Assembly (NCBI GenBank): GCA_016187935.1
Contig: JACPIU010000008.1
Location: 182,916 to 246,915, forward strand
Reading direction: 5' to 3'
Source of the DNA: Bdellovibrio sp.
GTDB lineage: Bacteria; Bdellovibrionota; Bacteriovoracia; Bacteriovoracales; Bacteriovoracaceae
DNA: 64,000 nt
The notes under the pieces are model-generated. The model did no database searches. It was given only the letters and a program-made list of their open reading frames with translations, and was not told the DNA's origin. The translations under genes were made by a program, and so were the position numbers. How positions within the stretch are numbered: the first letter of the stretch is position 1; the number at the start of each line of letters is the position of its first letter. Shown here one piece after another: positions 37,254-44,386 of this stretch.

Positions 37254-37276
37254 TCCTAGGTATTTCTTGCCTAGGA
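37254..37276. repeat. Palindrome upstream of the flagellar promoter
   Basis: A perfect 7-bp inverted repeat, TCCTAGG (37254-37260) and CCTAGGA (37270-37276), has a 9-base spacer. It lies about 45 bases upstream of the -35 box of the fliL promoter and 17 bases from the HU terminator. No T-run follows on either strand, so an operator is more likely than a terminator. Confidence 0.45.
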
Positions 37277-37292
37277 AACAAGTTTTGAACGT

Positions 37293-37325
37293 CAAAAAAA
37301 AAACACCGGCCTTTAAGCCGGTGTT
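37293..37325 (-). terminator. Rho-independent terminator of the HU gene
   Basis: On the minus strand, AACACCGGC (37317-37325) pairs with GCCGGTGTT (37302-37310) across a six-base loop and is followed by a run of about nine T. It begins about 30 bases after the HU stop. Confidence 0.92.
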
Positions 37326-37356
37326 CTCTTAAATACCCGACAAGGTCAGGATATTA

Positions 37357-37635
37357 CTACATAATTTCTTTCCATGCTTTCCCTGGGCGGAACTTGGGAA
37401 GCACTTTAGCTTTAATTTTGATCTTTTCGCCAGTTGAAGGATTGACGCCAATACGCGCAGCCCTCTTCACTTTCCCGAATGATCCGAAACCGATCAAGGA
37501 GACATCGTCACCTTTTTTAACAGTTTTTTTAATTGTTTCAAGCATGCATGTTAAGAACGCATCAGCGTTTTTCTTTGTCATGTGCGCCAGTTCTTTTTCA
37601 GCTAAAATGGCTTCAATCAGTTCTTTTCTGTTCAT
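37357..37635 (-). CDS. HU/IHF-family DNA-binding protein
   Basis: 92 residues from the ATG at 37635, with GGAG seven bases upstream. An in-frame ATG at 37647 precedes that site and is less likely. MNRKELIEAIL at the N-terminus and IGFGSFGKVKRAARIGVNPSTGE, quoted in part, mark the HU beta-arm with its conserved proline. It ends in FRPGKAWKEIM. HU bends and compacts DNA. The gene is monocistronic with its own terminator. HU cannot be separated from IHF subunits by sequence alone. Confidence 0.93.
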   Translation of the reverse strand: MNRKELIEAILAEKELAHMTKKNADAFLTCMLETIKKTVKKGDDVSLIGFGSFGKVKRAARIGVNPSTGEKIKIKAKVLPKFRPGKAWKEIM

Positions 37636-37702
37636 CAGTAACTCCATACGAAAAAGTTAATAGAATAGAGGAAATGTTTGCTCAGATTTCACCATCTGAC
37701 AA

Positions 37703-37735
37703 CAAAAAAATAAAAGGGCCTGCAAATGCAAGCCC
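37703..37735 (-). terminator. Rho-independent terminator of the DsbA-like gene
   Basis: On the minus strand, GGGCTTGCA (37727-37735) pairs with TGCAGGCCC (37716-37724), with one G-T pair. It is followed by a T-rich stretch (four T, A, seven T). It begins about 30 bases after the stop of the DsbA-like gene. Confidence 0.85.
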
Positions 37736-37762
37736 GTCATAGCGTATGATTTCGTCGTTTGT

Positions 37763-38563
37763 TTAGAGATTAAGTTTACCGCGTTTTTTCAACTCTTCGA
37801 CGATATTATTAAAATGCGAAGTTGGATATGCTCCTCTGACTGGAACACCGTTCAACACAAATCCTGGCGTTCCTTGCATGCCAAATTTGGCAGCTTCCTG
37901 TTGATCGGCTTCAATACGATCAAGCACCTCTTTGCTTGAAATGTCTTTCGCCACTTTTTTCATATCAGCGCCAACTTGCTTAGCTGCTTCCTTTAGATAA
38001 GCTTCACCATTTTGAAGTTTCCTTTGATTTTTATAGATTTCATCATGAAACTTGAATGCCTTTTCAGCGCTCTGTAACCGAATAGCTTCGTAATACTGGG
38101 ACGCCAACATTGCACGCTCATGGAAACTCAAAGGCAAGTGCTTATAAACAAACCGCAGCTTATTTCCGTATTTCGACATTAATTCCATTACAGTGTTATA
38201 ACCACGGGCACAGAAAGGACATTCGAAGTCAGAGTATTCCACCAATGTGAGAGGCGCATCCTTCGAGCCACGAATCGTCTCATCACTACGAATTGCTGGG
38301 GCCAGAGGATTCGTGAACGACTCTTCTAATTGTTTTTTTTCATCTTCATCACGATTTTTGGCCATGTTTTGTTGAGCATCTTTAACGGCATTTTGAAATG
38401 CCGTAATAATTTCAACCGGATTTTTCTCAATCGCCTCTGTCAAGACTTTAGGATTTTCTTTCAGAGTTTTGGCCAGCTTTTCTTTAAATTGCGCATCCGA
38501 CATACAACCGAAAAGGCCAAGCATCAAAAAGGAGAATCCGATAAATTTCACTAACAAAACCAT
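37763..38563 (-). CDS. DsbA-like thioredoxin-fold lipoprotein
   Basis: 266 residues. The signal sequence ends in LFGC (lipobox, Cys20), so the protein is probably lipid-anchored. A helical segment (about 22-85) precedes the thioredoxin domain. The redox motif is CPFC (Cys115, Cys118) in YSDFECPFCARGYN, and GTPGFVLNG contains the cis-proline loop. It resembles the DsbA/Thioredoxin_4 family, which oxidises or shuffles disulfides in the periplasm. The gene is single, with its own terminator. Confidence 0.85.
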   Translation of the reverse strand: MVLLVKFIGFSFLMLGLFGCMSDAQFKEKLAKTLKENPKVLTEAIEKNPVEIITAFQNAVKDAQQNMAKNRDEDEKKQLEESFTNPLAPAIRSDETIRGSKDAPLTLVEYSDFECPFCARGYNTVMELMSKYGNKLRFVYKHLPLSFHERAMLASQYYEAIRLQSAEKAFKFHDEIYKNQRKLQNGEAYLKEAAKQVGADMKKVAKDISSKEVLDRIEADQQEAAKFGMQGTPGFVLNGVPVRGAYPTSHFNNIVEELKKRGKLNL

Positions 38564-38601
38564 GTCACGTCCCTTGTTAAGAGTTAAATGCTGAATGCTA
38601 T

Positions 38602-38616
38602 ATTCAAATTTTGAAT
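38602..38616. repeat. Palindrome in the leader of the DsbA-like gene
   Basis: ATTCAAA-T-TTTGAAT, 7-bp arms around one base. It is flanked by two GCTGAAT direct repeats (near 38590 and 38620), between a minus-strand TATAAT (38643-38648) and the gene start at 38563. It could be an operator or a leader structure. Confidence 0.3.
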
Positions 38617-38683
38617 TTGCTGAATATGCTAACTTTATATGTATTATAAGCAGTGCAGGCCTCTGGCGTCTACATTGAATTAG

Positions 38684-39655
38684 CTAGGATTCGGTCAAAT
38701 CTCTGACAATTTTGTCCAGATATTTATTAAACTTTCTACAATGGGGACGAATGTAGGGGTGACCTATCAAATGGACGCGAGATTCCATGCTTCCCTTCAA
38801 GAAAGAGCGCATTGTCGCAAAAATACCGAAGGCAGGCACAGCAACCTTCGAATACAAGTTTATAGAAAGAGTAATGTACAAGAGGGTATGCACTATCAAT
38901 GTACCTATAATCAGGGTATTTAGAATATCTTGTTGTTGAGCTAAAAAATAGGTCACTCCTTTGGTATGTTTTAAATATTCAATTGAAAGCTTGACCATAT
39001 CTTGGTGGATATCAGCAATGATGATGTAGAGGGCACCAGCGACGATCATACTGGTCACGACTATCATCATGAAGAATTGCAAAAAGAAGTTTGATTCAAA
39101 CACCGGACCATGAATTCTGGTAAATTTCACCGGCACATCAAAGTGCAACAGTTTTTTGTTTTTACTGGAATTTTCCAGGATATTAAAAAAATATTCACTG
39201 AAACGTGTGAGGAGTTTTAAATCGGTAAAAAAATCAGGATCATAAACTGCCATTTCACCATTGGTTACCTTCTCGCAATAATCTCCAATTATTTTAAAAG
39301 GCCGCAACAATATTTCTGCCATATACAATCCCGCTACCCACAAGCAGAAAGCAAATCCGATGAGAAACGGAGCTAAATTAGCTAAAGTTGATAATATGTA
39401 GGCAAAATAAGCTTCTGATAGGTCTAGCGAACTCGGAAATCCATTCACCTCGTAGAAAGCCAAATTGATTCTCAAAAAAATCCAGAGAAATATCCATAAG
39501 ATGAACAGTGCCATAAAAGGAATGATCGTGACCTTGAACCCCGTCCATATTCGAAATTTGGCCTCATCGTCTTTAAGAAAATTCTTAAAACCGAAAAACT
39601 GCGAGATCACGGGCCAGTATGACTTCCAAAAGTCGATCACTTTTTGTTTTTTCAT
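38684..39655 (-). CDS. Membrane protein with two TM-pair/HAMP-like modules
   Basis: 323 residues from the ATG at 39655; the open frame extends to a TTG at 39745 with no clear ribosome site. Two TM segments are followed by a HAMP-like stretch, RPFKIIGDYCEKVTNGEM. Two further TM segments are followed by a second similar stretch, VPAFGIFATMRSFLKGSME. There is no kinase, cyclase or receptor output domain. I do not recognise the family. It may be a sensory or scaffold protein that signals through a partner. It is monocistronic and divergent from the lipoprotein gene at 39931. Confidence 0.65.
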   Translation of the reverse strand: MKKQKVIDFWKSYWPVISQFFGFKNFLKDDEAKFRIWTGFKVTIIPFMALFILWIFLWIFLRINLAFYEVNGFPSSLDLSEAYFAYILSTLANLAPFLIGFAFCLWVAGLYMAEILLRPFKIIGDYCEKVTNGEMAVYDPDFFTDLKLLTRFSEYFFNILENSSKNKKLLHFDVPVKFTRIHGPVFESNFFLQFFMMIVVTSMIVAGALYIIIADIHQDMVKLSIEYLKHTKGVTYFLAQQQDILNTLIIGTLIVHTLLYITLSINLYSKVAVPAFGIFATMRSFLKGSMESRVHLIGHPYIRPHCRKFNKYLDKIVRDLTES

Positions 39656-39865
39656 CTCACGAAACCTAAATTGGTAAACACCTATCGGTATTTGTGCCCT
39701 AATACTTATACTCATTGGCGGAATTTTAAACGGCCGCAATTCCAACTGATCAAACTTTAGACAGATGCCATCTCATCCAACCACGCCTTATCACGTAAAA
39801 GTTATCATACTTCAACGGTCACCCGTAATATCAATCTGTTATACCCTAAACCCGAACTGCTCACC

Positions 39866-39882
39866 TTGGCACGTTTTCTGCA
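39866..39882 (+). promoter_or_regulatory. Sigma-54 promoter
   Basis: TTGGCACG-N4-CTGCA fits the -24/-12 consensus with one mismatch (CTGC for TTGC). The invariant GG (39868-39869) and GC (39880-39881) are exactly 12 bases apart. Transcription would start near 39893, about 38 bases before the ATG at 39931. Confidence 0.7.
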
Positions 39883-39930
39883 AAGCAAGCACTGACATAA
39901 TTGTTTTATACTGTATGAAGGAGAGAAACT

Positions 39931-40599
39931 ATGAAACCGCACAGTTTAGGCCATTTTTTTAAGATTGTGCCGTTGGCCCTGTCATTAATATTGACTATGG
40001 CCTGCGGAAAAAAGAACTCCGTGAAGAGTTCCACGCCAAGCGTAGGAACAACAGTCATGGGAATTCCAAACCTGCCTGCAACTTTGGCTGGACAGATTCA
40101 ACAAATTATAACCAGCAATCCTTGCAACCAAGGGCAGAGAATCCCTGAGATTCAATTAAATACAACGGGTATTGCTCCAAGTGGCAATACGACGACGATC
40201 ACAGGATCTTACAACCCGGGTCTGATTAGCGGGCCGGTCACAACAATGTATGTGGGCAGAAGTACCTTTAATGACATCATTGTGATTACGAAGATTGCTA
40301 ATGGGCCTCAAGTTCTCGGTTATAACATTACTGTGTCAATGTGTACCTACAACCCTTTCATAATGCCGGGCCGGCCCTTGAGTGGTTTTAGTACCCCGAT
40401 GGGTCTCGTCCTTACAGATTACACCTCTTGCGGTTGGGGGAGCACCATTGGGAAAGTTATTATGACCGCAGCCGCTTTTCAAAACTATCCCCAAGCTCTA
40501 GTTGAGACTACTTTTGCTCCTATTGTTTGTAACGGAACAAGTGGTGGATACACAGGAGGCGGATACGTAGGTGGTGTCAACATCCCTGGTGGCTACTAA
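39931..40599 (+). CDS. Probable lipoprotein, function unknown
   Basis: 222 residues. The leader MKPHSLGHFFKIVPLALSL ends in LTMAC, a lipobox-like site with the cysteine near residue 30. The mature part is rich in Thr, Gly, Asn and Pro, with two Cys-containing beta-rich stretches and a Gly/Tyr-rich C-terminus (GGYTGGGYVGG). It has no recognised domain. AAGGAG precedes the ATG, a sigma-54 promoter lies upstream and a terminator downstream, so it is a one-gene unit controlled by an activator. Confidence 0.8.
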   Translation: MKPHSLGHFFKIVPLALSLILTMACGKKNSVKSSTPSVGTTVMGIPNLPATLAGQIQQIITSNPCNQGQRIPEIQLNTTGIAPSGNTTTITGSYNPGLISGPVTTMYVGRSTFNDIIVITKIANGPQVLGYNITVSMCTYNPFIMPGRPLSGFSTPMGLVLTDYTSCGWGSTIGKVIMTAAAFQNYPQALVETTFAPIVCNGTSGGYTGGGYVGGVNIPGGY

Positions 40600-40637
40600 A
40601 TCTTAGCTCTCCTTCGTCTTTAAATTCATACAAAAGT

Positions 40638-40668
40638 AACCCCAGTTATGCGACTGGGGTTTCTTTTT
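40638..40668 (+). terminator. Rho-independent terminator of the lipoprotein gene
   Basis: AACCCCAG (40638-40645) pairs with CTGGGGTT (40654-40661) across an eight-base loop, followed by TCTTTTT. Confidence 0.88.
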
Positions 40669-40702
40669 AACCTATATGAGTTCGGGATTAAGGTTTTTTT
40701 AC

Positions 40703-41977
40703 TTAATAAGCTTTTTCGATTCTGAAACCGGGAAAATAGTGTTTCAAAATGGCACGATAATCCATTCCCTGCTGGGCCCAAGCTAATACACCCAATTGAC
40801 ACAATCCCACACCATGCCCGAGTCCCTTCCCGATTATGGATAAATCACTTTGACCGATCTTGAGACTGAAATTATTGGAAGCTACAAGAATACGTCCAAA
40901 ATAGCGTCGAAGAAGTGTCTTACTTACCATAAACAATTTTTCACCAACATAAACTTTAATTCTTTTATTCTCTATTCTATCTGGAACAAAAATTAATTTT
41001 TCAGTATTCAAGAGTTCGATCAAGTTTGCCCCACCAGGATCATCCTTAAAGGCCCACTTCAAGAAGTCTCGAAATCGTTGCAACGAGATAACGTTTTTCC
41101 ATTCTTTTTCACCTTTGCCATCACATTTACCACATTCTACACTGTGATAACCTTCAACGACATTATCCCAAACTTCTTGGGGAAGAAGCGTCCGACCTCC
41201 ACATTTAGCATGAAAAAAAATGGGCACAATCGTATCAGAAGATGTTACTAAAATCTCACCGGCAGTTTGTTTGGAAGCCTGTTTTGTCAGGACCGTGATA
41301 TCGGCCAATCCACCGCTCACTTGATGTTTCTCAGAACTCTCCAAATCATAAAAGGCTTCATGCCCTATCGCACGTGATACTTGCTGATCAGACATCTTAT
41401 GAATGGCATATGTCCTCGCCGCCACGGCTTGGGCCTTCAAGGCCTCCAATGGCCAGTTTCCATTCATCTCCTTGGCCAGTAAGGTTTGCAGATAATTCTC
41501 AATTGGAATTTCATTCACAACATCACAGGCATCTTCGTCTCTTTTGGCCAACACTTTGATCTGTCCACGATATAATTCATTTTGATAGCTGAAATAACCT
41601 TGGGGTGATTGCAGAGAAGCGAATAAAATGGGACCGGCATTCAAATTAAGTTTTTGATTTTTCAATTTTGCCAACCCTGAACAATTGAATGCAAGAGAGG
41701 TCCGACCTGCAAAATATTTTCTCTCGTTTTTCACAAAAATTTTTCGTTCGATATCTCTTCCCTTAATCATCACCTCTTTGAGCCCTGAACCAATCAATAC
41801 TCGAATGGCATTGCGTTTTTTCAGCATCGTTCTTACTGCATTAACATGGTTTTCTGGAACAAGTGTGATCGGTCTAGAGGCGCCGAAAGCATCCTTGGCG
41901 GCCCAAGGTCCTAAGCCTAGCGATATTCCCCACACCAAGCACTGTAAAAACTGAAATCTGGTCAGTGTTGCCTCCAT
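40703..41977 (-). CDS. SpoIID/LytB-domain protein (peptidoglycan-directed)
   Basis: About 424 residues from the ATG at 41977; the frame is open to 41998 and neither start has a strong ribosome site. A signal-like hydrophobic N-terminus precedes the SpoIID core. LLAKEMNGNWPLEALKAQAV, quoted to there, holds the catalytic-type Glu; FHAKCGG and VECGKC form a probable metal-binding Cys cluster; and GKGLGHGVGLCQLGVLAWA is the C-terminal signature. SpoIID is a lytic transglycosylase acting on denuded glycan. In a non-sporulating Gram-negative it more likely serves division or cell-wall remodelling. Confidence 0.85.
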   Translation of the reverse strand: MEATLTRFQFLQCLVWGISLGLGPWAAKDAFGASRPITLVPENHVNAVRTMLKKRNAIRVLIGSGLKEVMIKGRDIERKIFVKNERKYFAGRTSLAFNCSGLAKLKNQKLNLNAGPILFASLQSPQGYFSYQNELYRGQIKVLAKRDEDACDVVNEIPIENYLQTLLAKEMNGNWPLEALKAQAVAARTYAIHKMSDQQVSRAIGHEAFYDLESSEKHQVSGGLADITVLTKQASKQTAGEILVTSSDTIVPIFFHAKCGGRTLLPQEVWDNVVEGYHSVECGKCDGKGEKEWKNVISLQRFRDFLKWAFKDDPGGANLIELLNTEKLIFVPDRIENKRIKVYVGEKLFMVSKTLLRRYFGRILVASNNFSLKIGQSDLSIIGKGLGHGVGLCQLGVLAWAQQGMDYRAILKHYFPGFRIEKAY

Positions 41978-42051
41978 CCATGGAAATATCTGGACCAACT
42001 AGTTTAGTCCGACATGAGCATTCCTTTGCCCATCTACAATTAAATCATATT

Positions 42052-42963
42052 CTAGAAAGAAGTTTGCAAAAAAAGCATGGCCTGTTTCATATCTTCCCAG
42101 GTTGCCCGTTTCATATTGGGATTTATAAGAAGGAAATCGGGGTGATAAATCGGCATGAAAAAGCAATTTAACTCATGGCCGTCAGAAAATTTAAGCTCAT
42201 TGGTAAAAATTTGCCCATGGATCTGAGAAAGGCGCTCACGCCGAAGTAAAAGCATATTGGTGGCAGTGGCCCCCAAAGCGAGAAGCAGTTTGGGACGCAG
42301 TAAGCGCAAATCCTGATAAAATCTATCGTGTTTAATCTGTTTGGTTTCCTCATTAAAATCAACACCAAGGGAAAATGCGATCTGGTGTCCATGGAGGGCC
42401 ATCGATTTAAGCATTTTGCCAAGAAGTAACCATTTTTCTTCCAGAAAATTATTCTCGGCCTTTTCGTGGGATTCTTTTTCCGGCGAACCAACCACCAATA
42501 GATCCACTTTGTGTTCCCCTAAAGAAGTCTGGGAAAAGGAAACATCATCAGGGTTAAACCTAATCATCTTGTGGGACCCCGGAGTTTCCGCAGCTATCTT
42601 GATTGTGGTGTTGAACGTACCTTTGGGAGCACTATTGGGTATTGATTCCTTTGTAACCACCGGAGTGATGTTAGTGGCGGCAAAGGCCTCAAGTGCGGAA
42701 AGGGTCGTATCCATTTCCGAAGGAACAATTACCTCTAGAGGTATACTAACCGCCTCCGAGGCGGGCCGAGTCGGTGAAGAAGGATTGACCTCTTTTCTGC
42801 GATTACCCAACAATTTTTGCTTGAGGGATGCGAGATACCAACCCTGACCGGCAAAAAGCTCTTGCAACAGGAATCCACGTCCCATCTTCTCTTCCAAATC
42901 TTTTTCCAAACGCCGAAGCTCCTGGAATTTTTGCTTGAAGTTTTCCGGTTGTGTATCTGTCAT
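42052..42963 (-). CDS. Uracil-DNA glycosylase-like protein, motif 1 degenerate
   Basis: 303 residues. The first 130 residues are polar and variable. The rest follows the family 4-like UDG fold: VDLLVVGSPEKES where the GEAPG catalytic motif should be, then LRPKLLLALGATATNMLL, and a motif-2-like YHPDFLLINPNMKRATWEDM. The Fe-S cysteines of family 4 are absent. Catalysis on uracil is doubtful, and a binding or altered specificity role is possible. The gene is single and divergent from the zinc-ribbon gene at 43099. Confidence 0.65.
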   Translation of the reverse strand: MTDTQPENFKQKFQELRRLEKDLEEKMGRGFLLQELFAGQGWYLASLKQKLLGNRRKEVNPSSPTRPASEAVSIPLEVIVPSEMDTTLSALEAFAATNITPVVTKESIPNSAPKGTFNTTIKIAAETPGSHKMIRFNPDDVSFSQTSLGEHKVDLLVVGSPEKESHEKAENNFLEEKWLLLGKMLKSMALHGHQIAFSLGVDFNEETKQIKHDRFYQDLRLLRPKLLLALGATATNMLLLRRERLSQIHGQIFTNELKFSDGHELNCFFMPIYHPDFLLINPNMKRATWEDMKQAMLFLQTSF

Positions 42964-43098
42964 ATTTTGCCCAAGCTGAAATTTGTAAAAAACTTAAACC
43001 AGCGCTGGAATTTGTCCGAAAAAGAAATGTAACCAGCGCCGACAATCATTCTTGCTCATGTCGGCATTCGTAAATCCTGTACAGCAGGTGAGGGCACG

Positions 43099-43311
43099 AT
43101 GTCAAAAGACTCAGAATACAAAATCCAGATGCTTGAAGAATTCTACGGTGATGCAGAAATAGTTAAACGAGGTCTGGAGATCTGCGATATATGCGGCTCC
43201 AAACTTGTCCAGGGACATATGACCGATTTCGATCATCTTCTAGTAAAAGAATCTGCTCACTGCCCTGAATGCGGTCACAATAAAAGAAAATACCTGCATC
43301 TCGTACACTAA
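43099..43311 (+). CDS. Small zinc-ribbon protein
   Basis: 70 residues with two CxxC knuckles, CDIC and CPEC, about 25 residues apart, a layout able to bind one zinc. The acidic N-terminus (KIQMLEEFYGDAEIVKRGLE) is probably helical. It has a clear GGTGAGGG ribosome site and ends 21 bases before the convergent korB stop. Function unknown; nucleic-acid or protein contact is typical of such ribbons. Confidence 0.75.
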   Translation: MSKDSEYKIQMLEEFYGDAEIVKRGLEICDICGSKLVQGHMTDFDHLLVKESAHCPECGHNKRKYLHLVH

Positions 43312-43332
43312 TGTGACATCTCTAGCAATCCG

Positions 43333-44343
43333 CTATTTTACTTGCCAGGTCTCCCCAGATTTCAAAAAGGAAACCATATCTCCCTTTCCCTTCTTCTTCG
43401 TGACATTTTCAATTTGCTTTTGCACTTCCTCATCATAGCTTGGGGCCTCAACATTGCGGAACACGCCCAAGGGGAGCGGAAATTCTGGTCGACTTAAACG
43501 TGTCAACATACTGGCAACATTGTAGTCAGTAGCATCATGTACGATTAAATCTTTTTCAGTAATGCCATTTTCCCCAATGGTAACGATCACAGGATTAAAT
43601 CCTTTCAGCATCAAACCTTTATTTCTGTCTTTTCCAAAGATCATTGGCTTGCCATGCTCAAGGCGCACTGTAGTGTCATCTCGCCTGTCCTTATTCGTCA
43701 CCTCATCATGAGCACCGTCGTTGAAAATAACACAGTTCTGTAATACCTCAATGAAGGCCACGCCTTTATGTTGGCAAGCTTCCACCACAACATCGGTAAT
43801 TTGCTTCGGATCAGCGTCAATTGTACGGGCGATAAAGGTAGCGCCGGCACCTAATGCCAATGCAGCAGGTATAAACGGACGGTCCACAACACCATAAGGC
43901 GTGGATTTAGTCACAAGCCCCATGGCCGAAGTTGGGGAATATTGCCCTTTAGTGAGACCATAGATTTCATTGTTAAACATAATCACCCGCAGACCAATAT
44001 TCCTGCGAAGAGTGTGAATCATGTGATTTCCGCCGATGGCCAATCCATCGCCATCACCAGTGACAACAAAAACCTCAAGCTCTGGGTTGTGAAGTTTCAG
44101 ACCCGAGGCAATGGCGGTGGCACGACCATGAATACTATGCATACCGTAGGTTTCTACGTAATAAGGAAATCGGGATGAACATCCAATGCCTGAGACAAAA
44201 ACCAAATCTTCTTTTTTCTTACCGATTTTTGTCAGTGCCATTTGAATACTGGAGAGAATGGCATAATCACCACATCCCGGACACCACTTAACTTCTTGGT
44301 CACTGATAAAGTCTTTCTTTTTATATACAGGTACGTCAGTCAT
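43333..44343 (-). CDS. korB: 2-oxoacid:ferredoxin oxidoreductase, beta subunit
   Basis: 336 residues. WCPGCGDYAIL (Cys21, Cys24) and SGIGCSSR open the TPP-binding half. VTGDGDGLAIGGNH is the TPP/Mg motif, followed by NNEIYGLTKGQ. With the alpha subunit it oxidises a 2-oxoacid, most likely 2-oxoglutarate, to the acyl-CoA while reducing ferredoxin. It starts 43 bases after korA with AGAGG upstream. No ferredoxin-type delta subunit is present here. Confidence 0.9.
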   Translation of the reverse strand: MTDVPVYKKKDFISDQEVKWCPGCGDYAILSSIQMALTKIGKKKEDLVFVSGIGCSSRFPYYVETYGMHSIHGRATAIASGLKLHNPELEVFVVTGDGDGLAIGGNHMIHTLRRNIGLRVIMFNNEIYGLTKGQYSPTSAMGLVTKSTPYGVVDRPFIPAALALGAGATFIARTIDADPKQITDVVVEACQHKGVAFIEVLQNCVIFNDGAHDEVTNKDRRDDTTVRLEHGKPMIFGKDRNKGLMLKGFNPVIVTIGENGITEKDLIVHDATDYNVASMLTRLSRPEFPLPLGVFRNVEAPSYDEEVQKQIENVTKKKGKGDMVSFLKSGETWQVK

Positions 44344-44386
44344 ATTTTATTCCTCTGTTTTAAAATTTTAACTCAAGTCTCATCTG

